Positions 1 through 11,458 of a stretch of DNA of 64,000 nt are shown in pieces. The stretch is from Hypholoma sublateritium FD-334 SS-4 (lineage: Eukaryota > Basidiomycota > Agaricomycetes > Agaricales > Strophariaceae). The notes below the pieces were generated by a model. That model saw only the letters and a list, made by a program, of their open reading frames with translations, searched no databases and was not told the origin of the DNA. A program made the translations under genes and the position numbers. The stretch spans positions 110,102-174,101 of the forward strand of contig KN817603.1 of the NCBI GenBank assembly GCA_000827495.1, written 5' to 3'. How positions within the stretch are numbered: position 1 is the first letter of the stretch; every line of letters starts with the position of its first letter.

Positions 1-721
1 TGCACATAAATGTTGAGCTTCTTCGGGAGTTTTGGATTACTCGATGTCTCTATTTTCTCAATTTATTTTTATCGTCGATGTTGCTCTGAGTTCTAACTTG
101 TCATTGCAAACTGATGCGCAACCGTTAGTTCCAATGTTTGTAAAAATATACTTTCTAGACTGTTGAAATTTGCGTGCTCAGTACGAAAGGTGTGAATGCC
201 GGCCGATTCAGCCCGATGCCCGAGAGCAAGTTGAACAAGAGCAACCTCACATTTATGCGACGTTTTGTTTATTAAATTTTCATGTTCACTGTCGCACCTG
301 ACGCAAATGAGCGAAAGTTTCCAGCTGAGATCAAGCTGAGAAGTTATTGAGAAATTACTCAAGTTATATCGCAATTGAGATATGAAACTCTAACTCAATC
401 TTTGTATATACTTGAGTAAGTATTTCATCTGAATTGCCACAGAGCAAGACAATACTGATGAAAAGCAGCGGCACGTAGCCTTAGCTTTGCCTTTAAGTTA
501 CACATGTCACAGTGGGTACACACAAAAAGGCATGCAGCGATGATGACTCCGTTGACTTGCCACGTCGGTCACTGGTCACCGGCACCGGCCATCAACTAGA
601 GGACTCAATCGGCAGTGCCGGAACGTCGTTCAATTGCAGAGCAGGTCTCATCCCACCACTATCATCGCTGGGCGACATTCTTCGAATCTGGTATTCGCAA
701 GACCTTAATCAAATTATATCC

Positions 722-2297
722 ATGTTTTCGATCGCACCTTCGCTTTTTGTGAGTTGTTTATCTGCCACATGAACAAATCCACACCTGCGGGACGCCAGAG
801 CAGCAGAGTCAAGTCTCGACAGTGTCACGGTTTTCTAATCTGTTGGGACCGCTGCTTCATCTCGACTACGACAAGGAGTTTCAAATACTAAATCCCATGC
901 ACAGGTTACAGCAACGTTACTTTTGCTATTGAAATCTGCCAGCGCACTTCCTCGACCTGATACTCTGAACCTTGAATCGACCGAACTTGTCGGTCGAGCG
1001 GCTTCTGCAATACGGTGTTCCATGCTAGACCTTGATGACGCTCAATCTCGTAAGCATACATACTCTGTCAAACTGCCTGATGTTTTACTCGTTATCTTTT
1101 CCTCAGTTCCCGGATGGCCGAAGCTAGAACAGTATGCTCGCAAGATGTGGGGTAACGGGGATTGGACGATCTCTATTAACCCTCCCGGTGTAAGTAAACT
1201 TACTATGGTAACAGCGAAGAAATCGATTGATGATTTGTGCTGGCCTAGTACAAGGACAAGCCTGCAACGATGTGTATTGCCGAGCGTGCTGCAGTAGTCA
1301 ATGCAACTGGTGAGTAAGTTTTCGCCGACATTGAGCCAACAATGTATCTCACATATAGCCCCAGGGAGTCCAAATTGCACTGAGACCAGAGTGGACATCC
1401 AACCAAAGACGAAGGACTCGAGCACCATACCAGTCGATGAAGGATTTACAAATAAAGGCAATTGGAATATTACCAGTATGTTCTTCGCCATTCGACATGT
1501 ACCTCTGCTTGACTACACGTTGTAAATCTAGATGTCACTACTGCTGCCCATGCTGAATTTTTCCAAGCTATGTTTCAACTGCCCAATATTACTCAAGTCC
1601 GCTTGGGTGCAATGAAGGGAGTCGGCGCGTTCATTAATGCTCCGGATAATAGGTCGCTTCTCCTCCGGAAGGTATCATATCAATTTGCTAAATTTTCCAA
1701 TATTATTTAGCTTCGTTACTACCGCGACCAACGTGACGATTCGTAATGTTGAAATAACGCCAGTCCCCGACAAGCACTGTATTGGAACGGTATCTACATA
1801 TTCTTCACCTGATATTGCGCGGAACTGATATGTACTTCCATTTGCCATTTCTTTGTCATGTGCAGGTTCTCAATCAACAATGTATAACTCCTGCCCAGGG
1901 AAGGATTCAACTGGTCGCTTCTGGCTACATCTGGTTCAACTACAAGACAAAGGTTTGTTCGAAATTATTTCAATAGTTTTCTTCTTTCTGCTGACTTTCA
2001 TCCTGATGTAGAGAGCGCCCTTGGCTCTGCCTAAAGGAGGGAAACACTCCAGATGTACGAACGATTTGCCTCGAACTTCTTGTCTGTTTCGCTGATTATG
2101 TTTTACCAGACACTGTCAAGATTGAGGATGTTTTGAATACAACGGAGCGTTCGGCGTGGATTGAATTTAAGGGCTACATGAATACATCCATGCGATACGA
2201 TTATTTCGATGAATGTGAGTAGTTATGTGAACTCCTCCAAGTCTATATTCCTGAAGTAACCTGCCAACAAGGTCGCTGGAATTTCAAGTTGCAGTAG
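722..2297 (+). CDS. Predicted secreted protein, function unknown
   Basis: A multi-exon gene I could follow in one frame to a stop at 2295. The proposed first exon (722-748) encodes MFSIAPSLF and joins at 905 to a strongly hydrophobic leucine run followed by KSASALPRP, which together look like a cleaved signal peptide. Later conserved-looking blocks are VPGWPKLEQYARKMWG, CIAERAAVVNATG and LVASGYIWFNYKT. Many N-x-S/T sites (NAT, NCT, NIT, NVT, NTT, NTS) and several cysteines fit a secreted, glycosylated protein rich in beta strands. Introns are short; one near 1650 would need the donor GTCGCT. I have a weak memory of similar secreted proteins in mushroom-forming fungi but cannot name a family, and I infer no activity. 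The first exon is inferred; an in-frame ATG at 1022 is the alternative start. Confidence 0.55.
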
Positions 2298-2848
2298 TTA
2301 TATTTCGCAGAGCTCGACAGTGGCCGCCATGTGTACGTAATTGCCGTAGTACTAGGTGCACTAGAAACAGTTGGATATACTTTTTCTGGATCATCATCAG
2401 TCTGCAAGTATTGAAAGTCATTTCACAGATCGCCCATTTCCTTTTACTCCCTGTGTGTCACTTCTCCGGGCGGCGGGCGGCGGGCGGCGGCGGGAGCACT
2501 CGAGCACGCGACTTTTTTCTCATGATAGATCTTGCTGGTGGGCCTTGAAGTGCGCATCCCCAACGAGCTATCGGGGCCTGCCCAAAAACCAGAGTTACTT
2601 ATGTTTTGCTTGCCATAACTTGTGCATATATATCTGTACATAGATCTAGCGGAAGAAAGACTCATAAGCCAGTGCCTTCTCAGCAATTTCTAATGTAATT
2701 GCAATGCAGAGTGAGATGCAAGTAACGCTCTAATCGGTTTCCCCATCTATTCCAGAAGCTTCGATCTTTTCAAGCGCCACCGTTCTTAAATTCAACGTTC
2801 AGTCCCATCTTCCATCCCCACTTTCTAACCTGCGCTAAGCATATCAGC
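2298..2848. other. Intergenic region with a G-rich four-run motif
   Basis: No convincing gene lies between the secreted-protein gene and CDC37. Two short overlapping frames on opposite strands (2371-2686) depend on the GC-rich stretch and look spurious. At 2468-2494 four GGG runs are separated by CGGC, CGGC and CGGCGGC, which fits the standard G-quadruplex pattern. The CDC37 promoter should be in the 3' part. Confidence 0.6.
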
Positions 2849-4540
2849 ATGCCACTGAACTATTCCAAATGGGATCAGCTAGAGGTTAGTGGCCGCACAA
2901 TTCTCTTTGTACACTACCATCTCAGGCGCTTGTTTCCGCGATCCAGTTGTCCGACGATTCTGACATTGAGGGTCACCCCAATGTCGACAAGAAGTCCTTG
3001 ATTCGGTCAGCGATCTACACATTACGACGATGTCCACACATTGACTACTGTTATTCAGATGGAAACAGCGCGATATTCATGAAAAGCGAGAACTGCGCAA
3101 GCACAAAATCAAGACTCTGGAAGCGCAAATCGCTTGCAACGAAGTCCTCTTACCTCGTATCAAGAACATCCACGCTGATCTCAGCAGTTCATCCTCGTCA
3201 GCGCCTGCTCCAGTCTACTTCAACACTTTGGTGTCGCGCCTTCAGACGAACCCATCCCCCGATTGCCCTCCAGGAAATGACCCCACCAAGTTGGAACAAA
3301 CTTACGATGGGATGCTCTTTAGCCTTCTCAAGATGGTGGGTGAGAAGGCAATGGAAAGGGTGAAGGACTCGGGGACATCGGAAGCTGATAAGGACGCGAA
3401 ACTCACAAAAGAACTCGTCGCGGAGATGGAGGTTCATGTGAAGCACCTTGGCGAGACGATCGAGAAGGATAAAGAAGAGCTCGAGACCGAAGAGGCGGAG
3501 CAGAAGAAACACATAACCATGGACGACCTGCATGAGGGATTCGAAAGTCATGTACGTTTCATAAATCTGTGCCCATGCATACTCTCACTGTTCCTTCAAC
3601 TTAGTATGTGCCGCCCACACCTGCGCCTCCGCCCGTACCTGTCACAGCCGTCAAAGGCGGTAAAGGAAAAGAGAAGGCCAAGGCTACCACGATCGAGGTC
3701 CTGAACCCCAAAGCATTAGAAGCATCTGCCCCCGCAGTTCCAGACATAGACGCTGAGGAAGATGAGGAAGATGGACTCCCCGAACTCACGCCTTCGTTGG
3801 AAGCTTTCTCCAAGATCACGCTGTGGAACTACGAACAATCTTTCCAATTCATCCAAAGCCACCGCGACGTCTACGTACCTGGTGCCTCTGACGCCCTGCT
3901 CGTTGCTGGATTCAGAGCACAAGGTGAGGGGAAGTCGAAATACGCAAAGCAATGTGTGCACCAGAGCCTTCTCATCCAATACTGTGAAAAACTGGGACGT
4001 GACGGTGTCGGCATCTTCTTCAAGAAGTGCGTATGTTCCTCTTTTCTACGTCTCCCAACACTCATGCATTTTACGCTATCATATAGAATGGTATCCGGCG
4101 ACAAGCGCGCTCTCAAAGTGTTCGTTGACGATGTCGAGAGCACCTACGAACATCTTGTCAATCGCGTTAAGATCAATAAGGAAGAAGCCCAGAATGAGAG
4201 CCGCGAGCAAATCCAGCTAGTCCCAGAAAACCCAGATCAGATAATCTCGTTCAACGTCCCCGATGGCCCTCCTCCTGAGAACCTTGTCCTTGAGGGTCCC
4301 GGCACCGAGGGACTGGATATCGAGGAAGTGCGCAAGGCATTGCAATTCCGCTGGGACGTATACCAAGGCTTCACGCCCGATCTGCAAGAAGCGCTCAAAT
4401 CTGGAGGATTGGACGGGGTGAACAATGTTTTGGGCGATCTAGATGTTGCTGAAGCGGAGGCCATAGTGAATAGTCTAGATGTTGCTGGCATCTTAAACTT
4501 CGCAGAGGGCGGTGTCCGAGACCAAACAGGTGCAGACTAG
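2849..4540 (+). CDS. CDC37: Hsp90 co-chaperone Cdc37
   Basis: Cdc37 loads client protein kinases onto Hsp90 in the cytosol. Exons 2849-2884, 2947-3005, 3059-3551, 3605-4026 and 4087-4540 join in frame to a 487-residue protein. It begins MPLNYSKWDQLE and continues LSDDSDIEGHPNVDKKS, the hallmark N-terminus with the CK2-type serine just before the D/E run. The N-terminal kinase-binding part is charged and coiled-coil-like. An acidic and Pro/Ala-rich linker follows, then the Hsp90-binding region with GVGIFFKKMVSGDKRALKVF across the last splice junction. The C-terminal helical region ends with GGVRDQTGAD. Length and order are typical of fungal Cdc37. No lesion is visible. Confidence 0.97.
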
Positions 4541-5031
4541 GGTAATTGCGAGAGAAATTCTTTGTCTATCTCTGTAATAGGTGTTGTATTTGATCCCACC
4601 AGTATATATGTAGAAAAATCGAGATGTTCGCCACAGTTGAAAGATTTCAGCCAAAGCCAGGGTTAAGCGCGACGCCGTCATTGGGCGCTGCTTAGGCGCT
4701 CGTTACAGCGAGCGGCTTGCGAACGGCAATCAAATTTGGCTTCCGAATTCTCAAATAGGGAAACCGAAATATAGCAGCATGCTCTTATCCGATCAATTCA
4801 TAGATTTTGAAAGGACGTCTTATGATTTACAAGTTTTTTTTTTTTTGTTTTTTTTTATTCATCGTTTATACTCTAATACGGTGGCGAACCATATGGTGGA
4901 GTGTATTTACAAGAATATCAATGATGTTACATACTACAATTATTCTTCATCGGTCCCAAGGCCTGAGGTATCACTGGTATCATTGCACATAAAACCTTCG
5001 TGCGGTATAAGCGTCGTTTACGGCCAAATCG
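4541..5031. other. Convergent intergenic region, CDC37/ATG7
   Basis: This is the shared 3' region of two converging genes. It contains a T-rich run at about 4830-4857 and no supported gene. Short open frames here lack any recognisable protein. Confidence 0.6.
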
Positions 5032-7699
5032 TTAAAAGTCGTCTTCTTCTTCATGCCAGTCGATGTCGTTGATAGCACTCTCACCCTCCTCGAATAGCTT
5101 GTCCAAACCTGTCAGTGTTTCGAGATATTTGATGTCGTTGAACGCCTGCAGCAGCATGGGGAAGCCATCCTTCTCATACGCTTGAAGAACCTGCGGTGAC
5201 GGTGCGAATATGTCAGAATTTGTGAATTAAAAGAAATGAAAGATAACACATACTATCTCACTGCAGCCTGTGCACCTATCATACGCTGCGCCTACAAGTG
5301 GCATCGTTTTGAATTGCCCCAAGAACCCACGCAGCTGATGTGGCACCAGTCCGAGTACGCTACTCAGACCCTCCTCCTCATTTGCTTCAACGCTGGCATT
5401 TGTATTCGGGGGAGGGGCAGGCGCGTGGTTTCTTCCGTTAAAAGTGAGAAGATCAGAAACTACATTGTAGGTGATACAAGAATTACAGCATGCACACACC
5501 TATCAGGATGTTGCAAGAGCGACGCAAGGAGCTCTACAGCTGTCGCAGCCGCGATCGGTGCAATTCCGGGTCTCGTCACGGTGCACATCTGGTCCAGCGT
5601 ACGATCTGTCAGGGACTGTGAAAAGGCATTAGAACAAGTTCGGAGATGTTTGTCTATGGAAGGGGCGAACGTCTGCAGGGGCAACGATGTCGTTGCAGTA
5701 ATAGCATCCCAACTTCTGGTGCGGCTTCCCATTCGCGCCAGTCGATAACGAGGACACGCGGGCACCATGGCGCATTACCAGATACGAATCGAATCCTAAG
5801 GCTGCATTGAGTACGATCTACGGCAATCGCATTCAAATCAACATTCAGTTAACATATATGCCTTGTGATTTTGTGGTAAACAGTACCTTGCCCTTTGCAG
5901 CCCCGATCACAGTAGGCAGCCATCTGCTCTCTCGCGAGTCCATCAGCAAGAATACTGCATCGTGTTCTTCAATAAGGCTTTCTAGTTTTTCGACGTCAGC
6001 CTTCGCCTGGGAAATCGAGCTAGCATTAGGAGGTATAGGATGACCGGGCATAGGGATCGAAAGAGTGTGGCCCGTCGCATTCTGCACAAACAACAGTTCA
6101 TTATAAAACACAAGCTCGATATTGCCTGTCTGACTCACAATTCCAGGGAAGATCTTCTTCAAACTGGCTGCAGCACATTCTGCCTTGGGTTTGCCACCAT
6201 CGAGGCAGTCGGCGAATTCAAACAGTGGTTGCCGAACAGGATTTGAAAACGATACTTTCCCAGAGTCTACGAAGGTGATTGTTCGTACGCCCCATCCCTG
6301 AAGTTTCGGGAAGTCAGTTGAGTCAATTAACGGAAAGCAGGGCGAAAGGGGTGCACCATCAAGGCTCGCGCGACGTAGCAGCCCAGGGTACCGGCTCCCA
6401 ATAGAAGGCATCGAGTGGAAGATATCCTGTCCAAATCGAGGGCAGGGAGAATTCTCCACCTCATTAATTTCAAATTTAAATCTACAGCCTGAGCAGCTAA
6501 TCTTTTGTTTCAATCAGCTCTGACTGCATGAGCAAAATGATGTATGATGGGTAAGTTACCTGGTTGGGTCCATCATGGGCGCTAAATCGGCTACGCGTGG
6601 CCCGAGCTTTCCTTGCGGATTCTTCTCCCAGCCCACAGCAGAGGGCCGGGGAGAGCTGGAGTCCACAATTGTAGGTTCAGTTGATGCCACCGACAAAGTG
6701 CCGAGCTGGCTCTTCCAGGGGATGTTGGGGGAAGGTGGAGCTTCGGTATCGCGCCATCTCAAAATACGCAGCTTCGATGTGGATTCTGGGTATAGAGCGC
6801 GTAGATACGTGAGGAGATTGCGAAGGGGCCATCCAGGATTGGATGGATCCGAAGATGGATCGAGGAACGCGATTATTTGATTCTCTGAGGCCGTCGACGC
6901 GTAGAATGTTTCGTAGGATTCCACAGGAGCAATAGACACACCGCCCGAGGGTTCCTTCCGGACAAGGAAATAAGGAAACGCCGTTGACTGACTGGTCAGT
7001 TGCACGTGGATAGCGGAGAGCTGGTGGTGGGTCAGATATAAGATATCCACGTCAAGAAAGATTTGTGGCCCACCGCGTCCACTCCAAGTTCTTCCTCAGC
7101 ACTGTGCCAGCCCCGATCGTGTATCTCCCAGGCAGGCTTGGACACAAATGCAGGGAAAGCGAACCAGTAATAGTATTTGTATTTCTTCAAGTCCGCGAAG
7201 GTGATCAGAAGGAATCGGTTTAGCTGGGTAGTATCACGCGTTTTTAGGATGGTATCCCAGACCTATCTCAAAGGTTAGCAGATGAACTTTGATCCACGGT
7301 GATATGCATACGATCTGAGCTTCACTGTTGAATATAGCTGTCTTGTCTGCGGCTTTGAATTCTTCGATGGTGTTAAAGTTTTTGAGTGTCCCAGCGACAG
7401 ACACCGATCCGTGCGGAGCACTGAAGAATACTGTGAGTCCATAGCTTCGTCGACTGACGATGTCGAAATACTCGCCTATAGTCGCTATCGAATGACTCAG
7501 AGCCCACAGTGATATTGCACGGCAGGGATATCTCTTGGCCAGATTCTCTATCCTTCACACTTCTACCCGCTGCATACGAACCAGATATGGGGACAGAGGC
7601 GTCAGAAAGCTTTAGCACATCTATTTTGAGGTCCGTGAGCTTGTGCCACAGTGCAGGTTGGACCAAAGAGGAGAGAGGGGCAAATTGAACAATCGGCAT
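5032..7699 (-). CDS. ATG7: Autophagy E1-like activating enzyme Atg7
   Basis: Atg7 activates Atg8 and Atg12 by adenylation and thioester formation and passes them to Atg3 and Atg10. The protein starts [20 protein letters not shown]. The middle has [15 protein letters not shown], then after an intron [13 protein letters not shown] and the nucleotide-binding loop [11 protein letters not shown]. It continues [20 protein letters not shown] with the conserved GGKPKAE segment. The catalytic cysteine lies in [14 protein letters not shown] (about 5555-5600), followed by LLQHP and [16 protein letters not shown]. The acidic tail ends HEEEDDF before the stop at 5032-5034. Several introns of about 50-60 bases interrupt it. 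All key motifs are present, so it should be functional. It is divergent from the paralogue gene at 8122. Confidence 0.97.
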
Positions 7700-8121
7700 C
7701 GTTGAAGGTCAACGATGCGATGATTGTCGTGGAGTTATTGGTTCTAAGATCAGATAATCTGAGATTTGTATGGAAGGATCGACCGTGTATGCCGTGTGTT
7801 GCAGAAAGAGACAGAGGTACAAGAGAGCTCAGAGGTATGTAGTTAAGATGCGCAGCCCGCTAGATTGCTAGATTGGGATCGGAGTCCTAGTAGTTTATCT
7901 TATCTTAGATCATCATTCACTCACGCCCAGCCAGCGAAACACGCGTCCCCGCATTCTTGAGTTCGATTACTTAAGTACTTGGTCCGTACCGTGACCAAGT
8001 TTGTACTCTTTCTCAGCAGCCTTTTTTGTCAGTCATGTGAAAACTTGGGAGATGCTTCTGCATTAGTTTATTCGACATCTTGATAACTCAAGAAACATGC
8101 AATAACCGCAATATACTTATC
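7700..8121. promoter_or_regulatory. Divergent promoter region, ATG7 / paralogue 1
   Basis: About 420 bases separate the two divergent start codons and no gene is seen here. It contains TTAAGTACTT near 7970-7980 and the imperfect inverted pair ACTTGGTCCGTACC...GTGACCAAGT at about 7977-8002. No transcription factor site is assigned. Confidence 0.4.
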
Positions 8122-9130
8122 ATGACGAAGAGGCGACTCGGACCCAAAAATCGCCCTAAGGGCTCAGCGCCACCAAACCCTAGGCCACCAATTCGCACGA
8201 CACATAGTTTAATCGCAACATTAGGGACCGTTCGCGATCCGCAGAACTCCTGCGTTTTCTTCGTCACAGTGCCTACAGAAATACGCAGTATCATATTCTC
8301 CCTCGCGCTTTACGGCTACGACGACAAATCCCGCCCATATCCAAGCAATACATACTACGCGAGGCCTGGGTATCGCTTCCGTCGACGCATCGACACAGCA
8401 CTGCTGGCGACCTGCCGGAGAATTTACGTCGAAACGCATGATCTGCCCATTTCGCAGAACGAGCACATATTTTGGTGCGGTTCTCAGTGGCGATGCCCTA
8501 CTCGAACCTTTCGCGACCAACCTGCCGGATACCTCAGACGACTCACGGAAGAGCAAAAGGCGGCGCTAGCACAGGTCCACTTTTTTACCCCGCTCATATG
8601 GCTAGATAACGTTCTGCCGAAGGTCTGTAAGCTTCCAGGTATGCGACCTAAGCACATACAGATCACATTTCGACACACCGATTGGCAACATTGGGACGAA
8701 AATGCCCCACTCGTCATGACCTCTAATTGGGGAGACAGCCTGAAATTTCTCTATGGATTGAGAACACTGGAGGTCGAGCTTGAGGCCCTAGAGCGTGATG
8801 AAGCCCAAGTATGGATCCCAGATCTCCTGTGAAATGTGGGCGTTAACAAGTTTGTTCGCTTATCAGGTTGAAAATATTGCTGAAGGCATGCTACAATGGA
8901 GCTTTCCTATTGCTGAATCTCGGATTCTCACCGCGGATGGGAATCCTATTGTATCAGAGCGGTATTTGGGACAATCAGAGTTTCCGTCGCGAATGCTAGG
9001 TTATTCTATCTGTTATTCAACGGCTAATAATGGTTGGGTCGATGTTCGTCTCACAAGGAAGCCACCGCGACCCAGTAAATTGACATACGTTGTCATAACC
9101 ATTCGATGGACCGCGAAGAAACTAGAGTAG
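8122..9130 (+). CDS. Unnamed family protein, paralogue 1 of 3
   Basis: Function unknown. Exons 8122-8808 and 8867-9130 join in phase 0 to about 316 residues. The core is TVPTEIRSIIFSLALYGYDD, then RRIDTALLATCRRIY and ETHDLPISQNEHIFWC. This resembles fungal F-box-like or DUF7730-type proteins, in which an L-P-x-E-I-R motif is followed by L-L-x-T-C-R-x-I-Y. The second exon carries NIAEGMLQWSFPI. I chose ATG 8122 because the copy at 13657 starts the same way (MTKRR). It is intact and closely related to the pseudogene at 9269 and the gene at 13657. The family name is from memory; a role as a substrate adaptor is only a possibility. Confidence 0.75.
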
Positions 9131-9268
9131 AAACAAAAGAAGTATGCGAAGTCGAATAAGTATTTTCGGTGTAGTAATTATTTGTGTGCTCAATATTATT
9201 TTCTTCTCTGCCAGTCAGCGCTCAGCACTCGTCACAGTACTTCTGACACATTCATCGCAGTCTCGACC

Positions 9269-10288
9269 ATGATAGGAGGACTGGAGGCCGCTTTATATGG
9301 AGTGGGCGGTTGAGGACTTGCACTGGTCAGGCTGCTGCTGCTCCTGCCTTGCGACCGCTACCAAAATCAAGCAGGCGTAGTTTAATAGCTACGTTGAAGG
9401 GTCCCAGCGATCCCCAGCGCGCCTGCCTTTTTTTCGCCACTGTGCCCGCAGAAATTCGCAACAGGATATTCTCCCTCGCGCTTCAAGGCTACGACGATAA
9501 ATCACGTCCATATCCAACCGAATCACACTATTCGAGACCTGGATACCGGTTCTATCGACGCATCGACACAGCACTATTAGCAACATGTAGACGAATCTAT
9601 GACGAAACACACGATTTGCCCATTTCGCAGAACGAACATGTTTTTTGGTGTGCCCGAGGCCCATCTTGGCCCTTTTCTGGCGATCCTGCAGGATATTTCG
9701 ACCAGTTTACAGAGGAACAAAAGGCAGCGCTGGTGCAGATCCACTTTTTCACTCAGCTGTATTGGTTGGAGTGCGAATTTTGGAAGTCTGCAAGTTCCCA
9801 AGCATACGAACAGAATATATCAAGATCACTGTTCGGCATGGTGATTGGTGGAACTGGGAGAGTAATAAACCATTATCCATGAAATCACACTGGGTGGACA
9901 ACTTGAAATTCGTCAAGGGGCTGGAATCCCTTGGAGCTGAACTTGAGACCATGCAGCGGGATAAAGCCCCAGGTAAGATTTTTAAATTCCAAAGAAGCGC
10001 GGACACTAAGTCGGATATGATGATATATAGATGGACACTGTTACCGAGAATATGTTACAGTGGCGAATCCCTCTTGCAGGCCAGGTTCTTACTACAGCAG
10101 GGAGCCCCATTACGTCTGGGCAACATCGGGGACCATCGAGATTTCAGGATGGCCATTTCCAATACTCCTCCACCAAGGACCGTTGGGTCTACAACTCCAC
10201 TTTGAGCAAACAGCCGAAGCTCACTAACTTGCCATATGTCACGTCAACTCTTTTATGGACCTCGAAGGCTAAGATAGAGACCGAGTGA
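9269..10288 (+). pseudogene. Broken paralogue 2 of the same family
   Basis: The sequence follows paralogues 1 and 3 along most of its length (AEIRNRIFSLALQGYDD, RRIDTALLATCRRIYDETHD, ISQNEHVFWC, DTVTENMLQWRIPLAG) but cannot be read through. The ATG at 9269, aligned with the other copies' start, runs into a stop after 14 codons in a different frame from the core. At about 9778-9783, within AATTTTGG, homology jumps frame as if one T were lost, and reading on gives a stop at 9882. Near 9970 the splice donor context GCCCCAG has one more C than its relatives, so the exon phases no longer match. Sequencing errors could explain one lesion but hardly all three. Confidence 0.75.
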
Positions 10289-10587
10289 ACCACACCGTCG
10301 AACTGCAATATCAATTGGTAAGTACCAGTTGTGTAGTAAATTTTCGCATCCGTATCTCGTGTAGTACATAGTCGGTACCTTGTACTCTGATTATTTTATA
10401 TACGGTATGTTCCTATGCCATCGTTATCTGACAATATTTCATTAAGTTAGAGTACATCCGAGTCCATTGTATAAGTGCTCACGGTACTTCAAATGGGGAC
10501 AATTTACAAAAAATCCCACCCAGTGTTCAGGTTCTCGTGACCGCCGACAGCCATCCCTGACACTGACAGCACCAACCCAGTAGCACG

Positions 10588-11348
10588 ATGCCTATGGTGG
10601 AGTTTGTGTGGTGGCCGGCAACACACGAGTTTCTGAATGATATCGACGCTGTGATCAGGCCAACCGTCGCTCATATCTCGTCCGCGAACGGCTGTTTAGG
10701 GTACGTCTTTGTTTGCCTCAAAATCATAGAGCATAGCGCAGCCTGAGACTAATTTCTGCAGGATTTATCACGGGCTTCAGGAAGAAGACAAAGCCAAGTT
10801 CTGGATGGTCGTTGGTACTGCTAAGTCCATCATGAGTCGCCGCTCCCGCTCTAGCTGACGGGTCGTTCCCTCGAATGCAGTCTGGGAGAGCCACGCACAC
10901 CATCAAGCCATGATGAACAGCGCAGATTACCCGCTGATGGTTGGGCGGCTGAAGCCTTATTTCAGCGGGGAGCTGAAGATGAACCATGTTGAGTTTGATA
11001 AGGACACTGCGGGTTCATTTAGCGCGCCGGTTACGACCATTTATTTTGTGCAAAGCAAGGCAGGTTTCGCTGCACAAGATAGTTTGGCCCATGGGTTGGA
11101 GAAGTTAAGCAAGCGCACCAGTACGACTTGGGGTGCCACGCAAGAGGATGCAGAGATGTCAATTGTTATAGAGGGCCAGGCAGTCGGCGAGGTGAGGCGA
11201 TTATTGAAACATACTTGGAATCTAATAAGACACATAACAGGTGAACGCAGGAGGCTCGGAGCTGTATGATGGCATTTTTGAGGAGTTGCAGAAGCATGCG
11301 AATATTGAAGTGCTTCACACGAAGTTGAAACTTGTATTTGGAGCGTAA
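10588..11348 (+). CDS. ABM-type dimeric alpha/beta-barrel protein
   Basis: Exons 10588-10700, 10762-10814, 10881-11191 and 11241-11348 join to 194 residues. The segment DKAKFWMVVVWESHAHHQAM looks like the core strand and helix of antibiotic biosynthesis monooxygenase (ABM) domains, with a second half (about residues 90-190) that could form a second barrel. Family members range from small quinone or polyketide oxygenases to proteins with no known reaction, so the substrate is unknown. No signal peptide is visible. It sits between the pseudogene and the converging F-box gene, with only about 110 bases to the latter, inside the accessory block. Gene structure is more certain than function. Confidence 0.7.
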
Positions 11349-11458
11349 TAGCCATAAAAAGATAGTTGTCTGCTGGTTACACAGGTCTATAAAGGCAAAG
11401 AATAGATGATGTGCAATACGGCCACGGCAAGGAACGCAATAGTACTCGCTGGAGTGCA

